From assembly GCA_032250895.1 (NCBI GenBank), contig JAVVEZ010000005.1, positions 1-64,000 of the forward strand: a stretch of DNA of 64,000 bases. The letters are read 5' to 3'. Origin of the DNA: JAVVEZ01 sp032250895 (GTDB taxonomy: Bacteria; Pseudomonadota; Gammaproteobacteria; Pseudomonadales; Pseudohongiellaceae). This document shows positions 34,660 to 43,437 of the stretch, in pieces. Position numbers and translations under genes: made by a program. The notes below the pieces were generated by a model that did not search any database, was not told the DNA's origin, and saw only the letters and a list, made by a program, of their open reading frames with translations. The stretch's first letter is position 1. Each line of letters starts with the position of its first letter.

Positions 34660-36924
34660 TCAGGAGACAGGCAGGCTCGTAAGCGTGCCGTCAACCTTAG
34701 CTCTTTTGTTCCTTAAAAACTCACCCCCGGCCGCCACCAGCAAAAGCATTGCCAACATCGCCATGACAGTATTGGAAATACTATGCAGCAGCCCATAGAT
34801 AAACTGCTTGCGGTTCAGTATCGTCAGCATATAGTGAGTTCCGTCATTTTTCTGGGCCAGGCACTCCTGTGCCACAGCCTGCTTGGTTTCATCAACATTT
34901 ACATTCCACTGGTTCCAAAAGGGGAAAGCAACTTCCGAAACACCCAGAGCAGGAATTTTACCCCGCAATATATCCAGAATACTGTAGCTGCAATCCAGCA
35001 AAAGCCAGTCATTGGCATAGGGTACGTTCAACCTGAGCTGGAAAGCATCAAGCGCCGTTACCACATCGAGCTCATATTTATAGGGCGCCACCTCATCGAC
35101 CTGCATTGCCGCCCCACCATCCGCCGGCAACAATTGCAGGGTATTCATATTCTTTGTGATCTCCGTGTTCGCTCCCTTTATCTTGAACAGACTTATATCT
35201 CTCGACTTGTTGCTCAAGGAAAAGATCGGGCCTTCCAGGCCCCGGTCAAAGGGAGCGATAAATCGTCCTACATAAGTCAGACGCGGGTCACTTTTCATTG
35301 CCTCCAGATCAAATGCTCCATCGATCAGCTGGTTGTAAACAACGATGGCATTCACACCCATACTTGCCAGAGCCTCTATGGCCCCCTCATTTGCCGGATT
35401 CAATACGATCTGTTTTAATGCAAAATTCTGATGGTCGGCCTGAATTCCATTTACCATGGGTTTTTGATGTGCAACCTGCGCCGCATATTGGAAAAGACGT
35501 GGCGGTCCAGCGCCAAGGTCATGGAGCTCATAGGGATAGTTTATGAGCGCATGTATATCTTCGTCATCGATTATCGGCTGATATAGCTGCTCGAGCCGAT
35601 CGATTCGGGTTATTCTATAAAATGCCTGATTCAGATTAAGATTTTCAGCAACTATCACCACGGCAGCAATAATCAGCAACGTGGGCTGCAATTTCTGAAC
35701 CCACGCTTTCCCGATTAATGCACTCACGAAATGAGACCTGGCAATGATTTCGATGCATACAGCACAGGCCACAGCCACGAAAAGGGAAGCCAGCACCCCC
35801 ATGTAACCCACACCCCTGAACATGCCAAAAATTGCGAAATACAGCCTGTTGACCACATAAAACAGCGGGTTGTAAGAAGCCAATACGATGACACTCAGAA
35901 GCAGAACGGCAAACAACAGGTACTCTCTGCTGCGTCTGACGGACGCAGAAAAAATTGGCGCCGCCAGGAACAAAACAATGGGCAAGTAACCCAGAAACCT
36001 ATCGCCATTACCACTGTATCCGAAAGAATACAGTGCGCTGCTTGTCGTATTGGCAAAGTAAGTCAAGGGAGAGTTTAGTGAATTCAGGATATTTGCATTT
36101 CTACCCGCCTGTAGCCTGGTCGACTCGCTGAGCATATAGAGGTTCTGAAGGAAAAAATCCAGATTGGTTGCAACAACACATATCCCGACAAACGAAAAAT
36201 ACAGCAGGGAAGTCCTCAAAAGTTTTTTAAAACTCCCTCCCTCGTTGTAAAAAACAATTACCGGCAGGCTCAACAAAACCAGGAAAAATCCGTAATAGGC
36301 ATTGATCTTGAACGTAATCAACGCAAGCAGGGCCGAAGCTGTCATGCTCCAGAACCCGCCTCCACGGGCAAATATTATCAAGGTCAGAAAGTACAATGGC
36401 ATAGTTTCCAGGTGGACATATGACATCGCGCCTGATGCCTCGAGAATGTGCGCGTAAGAAAAGGAAAAGATCAATCCTGCCACGAGCGCCGAAAATGAAT
36501 TCCGGGTCAGGTAATAGGCAAGCCCATATGCCGACATTGCTGACAGAGGGTAAGTGGAGAGCTTGACGACATTCATTACAAACAGCATGTCCCGCCAGTC
36601 TTCCCCGTCTATCATGTGGTAAATAAGGGCATGAATGTCGAGAAGAAACTGTCCAAAGGGGGAATCCTGAAGACTGAAACCGAAGGGAAAACCGACAAGA
36701 TTGGAGTTTTCGAACATCACCCCGTTTGCCTGGGCATAAATGTTCAACCAGTTAAGCCACAGATATGCGTCAGAATCGTTATCCGGATTGCCATAGCCCG
36801 TGGAGATTGCCTCGATAACGTGCCTGAAAATAACCAGGGTCAGCACCACGTAGATAACTGCGGCAACGATATGAGGATTGTTCCATATTCTCAGGGCTGA
36901 TTTTTTTCCGGAGGCGATTGGCAT
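34660..36924 (-). CDS. Large GT-C-like polytopic membrane protein
   Basis: 754-aa protein with an N-terminal transmembrane segment, an acidic luminal-type loop (YGNPDNDSDAYLWLNWLN), then about 10-12 further hydrophobic segments to residue 430, a soluble domain of roughly 270 residues, and a final membrane span near the C terminus. The acidic D-N-D-S-D loop directly after span 1 and the PFGFSLQDSPFGQFLLDIHA stretch resemble GT-C glycosyltransferases that use polyprenyl-phosphate sugars. A YfhO-like protein is an alternative. Function not established. It lies between the cupin and the HPr-kinase-like gene. Confidence 0.65.
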   Translation of the reverse strand: MPIASGKKSALRIWNNPHIVAAVIYVVLTLVIFRHVIEAISTGYGNPDNDSDAYLWLNWLNIYAQANGVMFENSNLVGFPFGFSLQDSPFGQFLLDIHALIYHMIDGEDWRDMLFVMNVVKLSTYPLSAMSAYGLAYYLTRNSFSALVAGLIFSFSYAHILEASGAMSYVHLETMPLYFLTLIIFARGGGFWSMTASALLALITFKINAYYGFFLVLLSLPVIVFYNEGGSFKKLLRTSLLYFSFVGICVVATNLDFFLQNLYMLSESTRLQAGRNANILNSLNSPLTYFANTTSSALYSFGYSGNGDRFLGYLPIVLFLAAPIFSASVRRSREYLLFAVLLLSVIVLASYNPLFYVVNRLYFAIFGMFRGVGYMGVLASLFVAVACAVCIEIIARSHFVSALIGKAWVQKLQPTLLIIAAVVIVAENLNLNQAFYRITRIDRLEQLYQPIIDDEDIHALINYPYELHDLGAGPPRLFQYAAQVAHQKPMVNGIQADHQNFALKQIVLNPANEGAIEALASMGVNAIVVYNQLIDGAFDLEAMKSDPRLTYVGRFIAPFDRGLEGPIFSLSNKSRDISLFKIKGANTEITKNMNTLQLLPADGGAAMQVDEVAPYKYELDVVTALDAFQLRLNVPYANDWLLLDCSYSILDILRGKIPALGVSEVAFPFWNQWNVNVDETKQAVAQECLAQKNDGTHYMLTILNRKQFIYGLLHSISNTVMAMLAMLLLVAAGGEFLRNKRAKVDGTLTSLPVS

Positions 36925-36978
36925 TTTATCGGTCTCTGCTGCATAAAGTTCAAATTATCATATTGAAACTGGCATCAT

Positions 36979-38010
36979 TTAAAGGGCCTCTGAAATGCAT
37001 GCGCTCAACAAATTGTAGTATGAATCGTATCTAGTGCCACTCACACGCTGTTTGTGCACCAGTGACAGCAGGGTGGCCAGCGCTCGACATTCTTTCTCCA
37101 TCATGACCTCCACCTGGACTTCCTCCCCCCAGAAATATTCCATCGCCCTCAGCAGCACACTGCTGTGATAGCTGAACTCCCCACGATTGATAGCGACCAA
37201 CTTTATCAGAAGGTCCTTATCATCAGTCAACGGAACAATTCTGTCGGTTTCTCCCCTCTCAAGCAAACACAGGGTTTCCAGGCGGCCGCCATTGACAAAA
37301 AGATTGCCATAAACCCTGTCGAAATGGGCCGTATCCGGTTTTTTTCTGATCCGTGGCAACAGCAGGTCGATATAGTCGGCCAGAGGACTCTCTTTTTTCC
37401 TGTCGATATAATCGCTGTGTATCGACATCAGGGGACAGGAATAGAGATTACCCTGAAGGTCGTAGAGTGCGATGTCTTCCGTGATGAGTTTCGCTCCATG
37501 TTTTTCGGCCATGCTGAAGGCCGTATAGGACTTCCCTGTATTGGATGTGGCAGTAAGTGCATAACAGCCCATTTTTCCTGAGAAGGCAGAACAATGCAGA
37601 GGAAAATAGCCTTTGGACATGAGCAGATACAGGGCCATGTCGAACAGCAACCGTCCAGGCGGATCGACGCTTTCTATCCCCACCTTCAGGTATCTGTAAT
37701 AATCCCGCTCCACATTCAAGGTAAACTCGCCGTTATCGTCCCTTGACAACTCGGCACGAAGGCGTTTTCCAAAGAGGAAGTAATGATCGAAATACAGTTT
37801 TTCGTTTGCCAGATAATAATCATTAAATTTTTCTGCGCCCGACTTTTCAAATTCTATCTTTTCTACTACAAAGAACTTAAGGTTTACAACATGGCGCTCG
37901 CTGTTGACCACCGGAGACGGGACCCCGAACGGGAAATAGTAGACGTAATCCAGGTTGGTCGTGACAGACAGGAGCTCGGGGATTATCGTATATTTATTAT
38001 GGTTAGGCAC
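36979..38010 (-). CDS. HPr-kinase-like P-loop protein
   Basis: 343-aa protein. I use the GTG at 38010 as start because an in-frame TAA is directly upstream. A mixed N-terminal domain is followed at about residue 135 by FPLHCSAFSGKMGCYALTAT and the phosphate loop SNTGKS, then KHGAKLITEDIALYDLQG, the pattern of HPr kinase/phosphorylase C-terminal domains (PEPCK-like fold). HPrK-like proteins of this type also occur outside the PTS, beside PqqD-like and peptide-modification genes. Finding one inside a polysaccharide locus is unusual and its target is unknown. Confidence 0.7.
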   Translation of the reverse strand: MPNHNKYTIIPELLSVTTNLDYVYYFPFGVPSPVVNSERHVVNLKFFVVEKIEFEKSGAEKFNDYYLANEKLYFDHYFLFGKRLRAELSRDDNGEFTLNVERDYYRYLKVGIESVDPPGRLLFDMALYLLMSKGYFPLHCSAFSGKMGCYALTATSNTGKSYTAFSMAEKHGAKLITEDIALYDLQGNLYSCPLMSIHSDYIDRKKESPLADYIDLLLPRIRKKPDTAHFDRVYGNLFVNGGRLETLCLLERGETDRIVPLTDDKDLLIKLVAINRGEFSYHSSVLLRAMEYFWGEEVQVEVMMEKECRALATLLSLVHKQRVSGTRYDSYYNLLSACISEAL

Positions 38011-38114
38011 TTATGTTCCATTGATTTCATTCAATAATAATGACAACCGTGAGCACTTTTTTCCAAAAATCCGGCAAGACGGATGAGAGGAGGAAAGATC
38101 ATGCTCAGGGCACC

Positions 38115-38924
38115 TCAATAGCTTATTAACAGTTTCCTGAGCATAGCCATCATTTTTACCCTGTAGCTCCAGGGTATTTTCTTTATTAGATTAAAGAAGA
38201 GCCGCTCGCAGATGCTTTTGATCAAGGTGCTCTTTTGCAACACTTTTCGTTTCTCCATATTCAAGCCCAGGCCCATTTTTCTGTCGGCCTCAACTCCTTC
38301 TTGAGTCCAGTGACCCTTCTCAACCAGATTTACAAGCGTAAAAAGCGGCGCCATGGAACACCAGTGCCGACCGGAATATGAACAGCGGTAAGAACCCATT
38401 ATCTCGAAATCCCAAGGCGATTCACCATCCAGCAACAATTTCAACAGATAGTCTCTCTCCCATAGAGATTCCACCGTTGCCCGGTAGGGCGCGCCCGGAG
38501 AATATACCCCGAACTTCCCGTCTTCATTGACATGGTCAGGCAGCGGTGCCGGATAATAATGGGCATTATTGATGTCTTGCGTTTTTACTGTATTTAGAAA
38601 ATACAGGATTTCAGATGTAGACGGCGCGCTTGTCAACACATAATCTTCCAGAAACAGAAAAACGTATTTCTCCTCTATTTGCTCCAGTATCTTTCTTAAA
38701 CTGCTGCTCCAGTCTTCGTCGCGGCCGGAAAGTACGCACTGCACGCTCGCATCCTTATCAAAGACCAGGGTATTGCCTCCCACATATACCTTGAAGGGGC
38801 AATCGACCCAGAACCTTCTTAGGAGGAGAACCGCCAATTCCTGCAAATCGAAATACTTGTCACATGACAAAATCAAGATTGCAGTATCATCTGTAGTTAT
38901 TTGACTCATTCTCTGATTCAACAT
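38115..38924 (-). CDS. Putative glycosyltransferase-like protein
   Basis: 269-aa soluble protein. It opens with a strand-turn ILILSCDKYFDLQELAVLLL and has a central acidic motif KYVFLFLEDYVLT at about residue 90 that looks like the D-x-D-containing core of GT-A enzymes that cap O-antigens. The end is a basic amphipathic helix (LIKKIPWSYRVKMMAMLRKLL) suited to membrane association. I cannot place it in a named family. It follows the second flippase on the same strand. Confidence 0.6.
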   Translation of the reverse strand: MLNQRMSQITTDDTAILILSCDKYFDLQELAVLLLRRFWVDCPFKVYVGGNTLVFDKDASVQCVLSGRDEDWSSSLRKILEQIEEKYVFLFLEDYVLTSAPSTSEILYFLNTVKTQDINNAHYYPAPLPDHVNEDGKFGVYSPGAPYRATVESLWERDYLLKLLLDGESPWDFEIMGSYRCSYSGRHWCSMAPLFTLVNLVEKGHWTQEGVEADRKMGLGLNMEKRKVLQKSTLIKSICERLFFNLIKKIPWSYRVKMMAMLRKLLISY

Positions 38925-38960
38925 TCGGTTTTGAGCAATTTCAAAATTCTTTCTGTGTCT

Positions 38961-40223
38961 TTACACGGTCATGGACAGGGTATCCAAACGGAGTGATTGC
39001 TGCCTTCCCCACCATTCCATCAATAAGCAAATCACAAAAATCAAGCTTATGGACGATAATACAATTTTTGCGACTTCCAGGGCATCAGCGTGGTAAAAAT
39101 GTGTCTGGACAATCATCAGAATAGCCCCTATCGATAGAGGCCACAAGAATGAAAATTCCGAGCGTGCCGTTCTATAAGTAAAAATCACATTTGTTATTCC
39201 CAGCAAAGCCATTGCGGCACTGAGCACCCGCAACATTTCGTCGGCTCCTTCATATCGGCTACCAAAGAACAATCCCAATAACTCCTGCGGCCACAGAAAA
39301 AAAACAAGGGCTATTACACCACTGAGAAGCGCGGTGAGCCCCATGCTGATCCAGAGCAAATGGTGGCGCTGTCCTTCACCTGCATCCTGCATTCTCGCCG
39401 CCTCTGGAAAAAGAACTATTTTGAGAACCCCTGGTAAAAACACAGCCGTTTTGGCCAGAATCGAAGCTGTAACGTATAAACCGGCATCTTCGGCTGCACA
39501 ATAATGCCGCACCAGAATTATATCCAGATTACCCAGAAATGAATAAAAAATATTAGCAACCGTTACTGGTATTGCATAACGCAGGATAGTTTTAGGCTGC
39601 TCCGGACTTACTACCGCTGCAGCACTCAGCACATCTTTTACAAACCACAGGCTTACAGCCAGCAGTACGGCACTACCGATCAATCCAGCCAACAAAGCTC
39701 CATTGATACCCCAATCCAGCAAGTGAACCAACAATCCCACGCCCAAAATGGAAGCCAACATGGCACCGTTGTTACTCATGCCGTAGGCGGCATAACGCCG
39801 CAAGCCCTGCATGACCCCTTGAAACATGGGATACAACCATACGACCAATAATTGGGCCAACACGATAAACATCGGCAAGGTCGAGTTCAGATGGAAATAA
39901 TCCTTCAATTGGGCGGCGCCGAGAATCCCGGCAAGGAGAATGATGGCATAAATCACGATGACCGTTTTGATTCCGCCAGAGAGAAACCGTTTGATTACCC
40001 CCAGATTGCCCTTTTCATATTTGACCGTATAGCGAGTATAAAGAAGCGGTACCACGGCGAGTGGCGCCGAACAGATCGTAACAAAGGCATTCAACGCGTT
40101 GAATGCTCCGAAATCACCAGCATCGAGCAATCTGGAAACGTAGATTTGGAGTGCATACGTCAGGAAGCTGTTAAAGTTCATCAATATCAGAATCAGGAAG
40201 TTATCCCGAAGGAATTTTTGCAT
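38961..40223 (-). CDS. Wzx-type polysaccharide flippase (second of two)
   Basis: 420-aa membrane protein with about 12-14 hydrophobic segments. The family start YALQIYVSRLLDAGDFGAFNALNAF and the internal repeat PVTVANIFYSFLGNLDIILVRHYCAAEDAGLY are typical of MOP-superfamily oligosaccharide flippases. It is more diverged from, and not an obvious recent duplicate of, the flippase at 26952-28229. Upstream lies a 197-base A+T-rich gap that may hold a promoter. Confidence 0.8.
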   Translation of the reverse strand: MQKFLRDNFLILILMNFNSFLTYALQIYVSRLLDAGDFGAFNALNAFVTICSAPLAVVPLLYTRYTVKYEKGNLGVIKRFLSGGIKTVIVIYAIILLAGILGAAQLKDYFHLNSTLPMFIVLAQLLVVWLYPMFQGVMQGLRRYAAYGMSNNGAMLASILGVGLLVHLLDWGINGALLAGLIGSAVLLAVSLWFVKDVLSAAAVVSPEQPKTILRYAIPVTVANIFYSFLGNLDIILVRHYCAAEDAGLYVTASILAKTAVFLPGVLKIVLFPEAARMQDAGEGQRHHLLWISMGLTALLSGVIALVFFLWPQELLGLFFGSRYEGADEMLRVLSAAMALLGITNVIFTYRTARSEFSFLWPLSIGAILMIVQTHFYHADALEVAKIVLSSISLIFVICLLMEWWGRQQSLRLDTLSMTV

Positions 40224-40420
40224 GTCAGATTATCCCGGCTGTCAATATAACTTTAGACAGTGGCCGTGAAGAAGATATGGAATTTCTCCCCTGCCTCAGT
40301 ACCCGGCATTGCCTATATCGGACTGGGAATAAATATTGTTCTTTATGCATCATTCTGTTTTTATCCCGCACTTGCTCAACACATCCGCCCAGCAATGAAT
40401 TATACCGCGTTTTTGATGTT

Positions 40421-41500
40421 TTAATTTTCTACTTCCGAATTGCCAGTTACCCCTTTCGAATCGTCGTAATTACGCAACTCCGGTTTATGGCCACTGATTT
40501 TTCTTAACATGTGGTAGCAAATCGTCAGTCCCGTCCAAAAGCATAATGGGGCATGAAGTAAATAGCCTGGGTGACGACGTGAATACGAGAGCAGCAGTGC
40601 ATCAATGAGCGAAAAAACAGGAATAAGGGCATAAGGAAGGAACAGATACTTTTTGACTTGGCCCCAGCGATTTTGAAACTGACTTCTGCCGTAAAACCCT
40701 GCGCTGCCCATCTGTTCTTGAAAATATGTATTATTCTTGATTCTCCATTCTATTTTTTTCAGATATTTACCAATAAACTCTGCAGAAAAATGGTCCAATA
40801 TGTCATCTTTCGCTATGGATATATAAGGAAGTTCGGAAAACAGCAAGTAAAAATAATGCGGGACTAGATCTGGTCGTTTGCGAATTTCAGGATGCTTTTC
40901 TAACAGATACTCACGATCGATCATGCTGCCGGCCGCACATAACTCTATGATGGGCAGGTTGCTTGCTCCGCCTAGGTTGAATGTAACCTGCTTGCCATCT
41001 TCAAATGCCACCTGGTATCGGCACCGCATCGTATTGATGAAGAAACGACAGTCCTTGGAAAGACGGTATATGAAAAAGGAGAAGGGCTCTCCAAATTCAT
41101 TGATGTATTGATTGATAAAGGGGAAACCTTGTGGGTTGCGGTATCCGGAAGTCAACACGCTACGAATCCTGAAGTCATTCTTCATTATCGTAACCCGATT
41201 TTCCAGGCTCCTGGAGTTTTGCAGGACTTCATCGTGATCCAGGTAGACGATGTATTTTCCTTTCGCATTCAGCAATCCAAGATATTTGGCATATACCGGC
41301 TCAATTCTGGGATTGTCGATTATTTTGCAGTCGAAGTCAGCTCCTATGGCTTTGGTTTCATCGGAGGAATACCCGTCAACCAGTATTACCTCATATTCGT
41401 TCCTGGGCATGGTTTGCCGATTCAGAGCTTTGAGAACTCTGGGCAAATGGAGAGCCGAATTGTAAGTTGCAATGACGATCGAGACAGCAAGGTCGCTCAA
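40421..41500 (-). CDS. Glycosyltransferase family 2
   Basis: 359-aa GT-A enzyme. The N-terminal catalytic domain has VSIVIATYNSALHLPRVLKAL, the first acidic residue in EVILVDGYSSDETKAIG and the D-x-D equivalent YIVYLDHDEVLQ. A hydrophobic stretch near the C terminus (KKYLFLPYALIPVFSLIDALLL) suggests membrane attachment. The donor and acceptor cannot be inferred. It overlaps the wecE stop by 4 bases and is therefore coupled to it. Confidence 0.82.
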   Translation of the reverse strand: MSDLAVSIVIATYNSALHLPRVLKALNRQTMPRNEYEVILVDGYSSDETKAIGADFDCKIIDNPRIEPVYAKYLGLLNAKGKYIVYLDHDEVLQNSRSLENRVTIMKNDFRIRSVLTSGYRNPQGFPFINQYINEFGEPFSFFIYRLSKDCRFFINTMRCRYQVAFEDGKQVTFNLGGASNLPIIELCAAGSMIDREYLLEKHPEIRKRPDLVPHYFYLLFSELPYISIAKDDILDHFSAEFIGKYLKKIEWRIKNNTYFQEQMGSAGFYGRSQFQNRWGQVKKYLFLPYALIPVFSLIDALLLSYSRRHPGYLLHAPLCFWTGLTICYHMLRKISGHKPELRNYDDSKGVTGNSEVEN

Positions 41501-42669
41501 TGCCTGACCCCCTTCTGTGTGAAAAAATCATAACAGGCATTGATCACCGTATCGATCTCCTCCGAAGTGAGATCACAATACAGAGGTAGTCTCAGCAGCC
41601 TGTCGGCCAATCCCGAAGTAAATTCAAGTTTCCCGGATGCCCTGCCAAATTTTTGCCCTGCCGGAGAGCTATGCAAGGGAACATAGTGGAAAACCGCATA
41701 AATACCGCGCTCACGCAGGAAGCCCATCAAGGCTGTCCTGGTTTCAAAATCCTGCAATAAAATATAATACATGTGTCCATTATGCTGGCAGTGTGGGGGA
41801 ATAGTTGGCCGCTGAATCAGTCCCTGTTGTTCCAGCAATGCCATCTTCTCATGGTAGCGGTTCCAGCAGGCCAATCGCTTATGGGTAATGCTTTCGGCAG
41901 CCTCAAGCTGTGCCTTGAGAAAAGCGGCAATTAATTCTCCAGGCAGGTAGGATGAGCCGATATCCACCCAGGAGTACTTGTCTACCTCACCTCGAAAGAA
42001 CTCACTTCGATTGGTGCCTTTCTCACGGATTATTTCCGCTCTTTTCAGGAAAGCCGGGTCGTTGATGGTGAGAGCTCCACCTTCTCCGGAAATAACGTTC
42101 TTGGTCTCATGAAAGCTGTAAGCTCCCAAATGCCCGATTGAACCAAGGGCCCGCCCCTTGTAAGCCGACATGACACCCTGGGCAGCATCTTCAAGAACGT
42201 AAAGGTCATGCTGTTTTGCAATGTTCGCGATAGTATCCATTTCACAAGCTACACCGGCATAGTGTACCGGAACAATTGCCCGGGTTTTGCGCGTAATGGC
42301 GGCTTCTATCCGATTTTCATCCATATTCAGTGTGTCCGGTCTTATATCTACGAAAACAGGAACAGCCCCTCGCAGAACAAAGGCATTGGCAGTAGAAACG
42401 AATGTGTAGGAAGGCAATATGACTTCATCACCCGGCTTGATGTCGACAAGTATGGCCATCATTTCCAGTGCTGCTGTGCATGAATGAGTCAGTAAGGCTG
42501 CATGCAAGGCAAAATTACTGACCAGCCACTCATGACAGGATTTGGTGAAGGTGCCGTCCCCGGCCAGTCCACCTAGTTGATAAGCCTCATAGATATAATG
42601 GGCCTCCCTTCCCGTGAGATGGGGTTTATTGAAGGGAATTCTGAATTTTCCTGTGCTGTCGGAGAGCAT
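41497..42669 (-). CDS. wecE: dTDP-4-amino-4,6-dideoxygalactose transaminase
   Basis: 390-aa PLP enzyme of the DegT/AHBA family that aminates dTDP-4-keto-6-deoxyglucose with glutamate, giving dTDP-Fuc4N. The sequence is strongly WecE-like: PFNKPHLTGREAHYIYEA, PVHYAGVACEMD, and the PLP-lysine motif YSFHETKNVISGEGGA (Lys190), which is the specific WecE variant. The substrate is made by RmlA and RmlB, and rmlB is at the right edge of this window. The upstream GNAT gene encodes the next likely step. Confidence 0.9.
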   Translation of the reverse strand: MLSDSTGKFRIPFNKPHLTGREAHYIYEAYQLGGLAGDGTFTKSCHEWLVSNFALHAALLTHSCTAALEMMAILVDIKPGDEVILPSYTFVSTANAFVLRGAVPVFVDIRPDTLNMDENRIEAAITRKTRAIVPVHYAGVACEMDTIANIAKQHDLYVLEDAAQGVMSAYKGRALGSIGHLGAYSFHETKNVISGEGGALTINDPAFLKRAEIIREKGTNRSEFFRGEVDKYSWVDIGSSYLPGELIAAFLKAQLEAAESITHKRLACWNRYHEKMALLEQQGLIQRPTIPPHCQHNGHMYYILLQDFETRTALMGFLRERGIYAVFHYVPLHSSPAGQKFGRASGKLEFTSGLADRLLRLPLYCDLTSEEIDTVINACYDFFTQKGVRH

Positions 42670-42676
42670 CGTTAAC

Positions 42677-43366
42677 TCACTTATCGGAATTAAGCAGGTG
42701 GTAAATATCCAATGAAGTCTGCATTCTGAAACCCAGGCTGATATACAGGTTTACTACTGGCAGATTCGTTGCCGAAATTGAGCTTGTGATGAAATCGAAG
42801 CCCTCTGCAAACAGTTGTTTACAAACGGGGGTCCAGAAATATTTAGCCAGACCTTTGCCTCGGTACCGCTTGTGAACAGCATGTAATACCAGGCAATTAT
42901 CTTTTACTGCGATGAACCCGCCAGGTTGCCTGTCATAGAGCAGGCCATAAATAGCACCTTCTTGATGTAATTGCCGAATCCAGTTTGCGTACCTGGTTTC
43001 GGCATCATCATCATTGATATAAGGGTCCTTGTGAAATCGCCCATGAAGGAAAGCTCCTTTTGCAATCTCAAGAACCGCCCCCAAGTCAACATCCCGCGTC
43101 ACACTGATCATCGTATGGGAATAAGGCTTGAACTGATCCTTACTACAATAAGGCGTGATCAATGAATCGGCAAAATAAAAGCCATTCTCAAAAAGAGCGC
43201 TTCGATCGGCAAGCGGTGGCACACGGACCGTAAAATGTCCAGGCGTGGCAGTGGCCAGGCGCAGTGATTCATCGTCATAATCCGACAATTCGTAACAGTC
43301 AACACCGAAAACAGCCGTGTCCCATGGAACCATCTTGAGTAATTGCATTTTATTATTTTCAACCAT
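42677..43366 (-). CDS. GNAT acetyltransferase, WecD-like
   Basis: 229-aa protein whose C-terminal half is a GNAT domain (LVLHAVHKRYRGKGLAKYFW with the R/Q-x-x-G-x-G/A acetyl-CoA loop; AEGFDFITSSISATNLPVVNLYISLGF). The N-terminal half (VPWDTAVFGVDCYEL) matches the WecD-type layout. WecD transfers acetyl from acetyl-CoA to dTDP-4-amino-4,6-dideoxygalactose to give dTDP-Fuc4NAc. Its position 7 bases upstream of wecE supports that role. Sequence similarity by eye is moderate, so another amino-sugar acetyltransferase is possible. Confidence 0.72.
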   Translation of the reverse strand: MVENNKMQLLKMVPWDTAVFGVDCYELSDYDDESLRLATATPGHFTVRVPPLADRSALFENGFYFADSLITPYCSKDQFKPYSHTMISVTRDVDLGAVLEIAKGAFLHGRFHKDPYINDDDAETRYANWIRQLHQEGAIYGLLYDRQPGGFIAVKDNCLVLHAVHKRYRGKGLAKYFWTPVCKQLFAEGFDFITSSISATNLPVVNLYISLGFRMQTSLDIYHLLNSDK

Positions 43367-43437
43367 CTCAAGGGTATTACTTATAATTCAAAAATGATAA
43401 ATTTTCGGAGTTGCCCTTAAGGCAATCGGTTTGAAAG

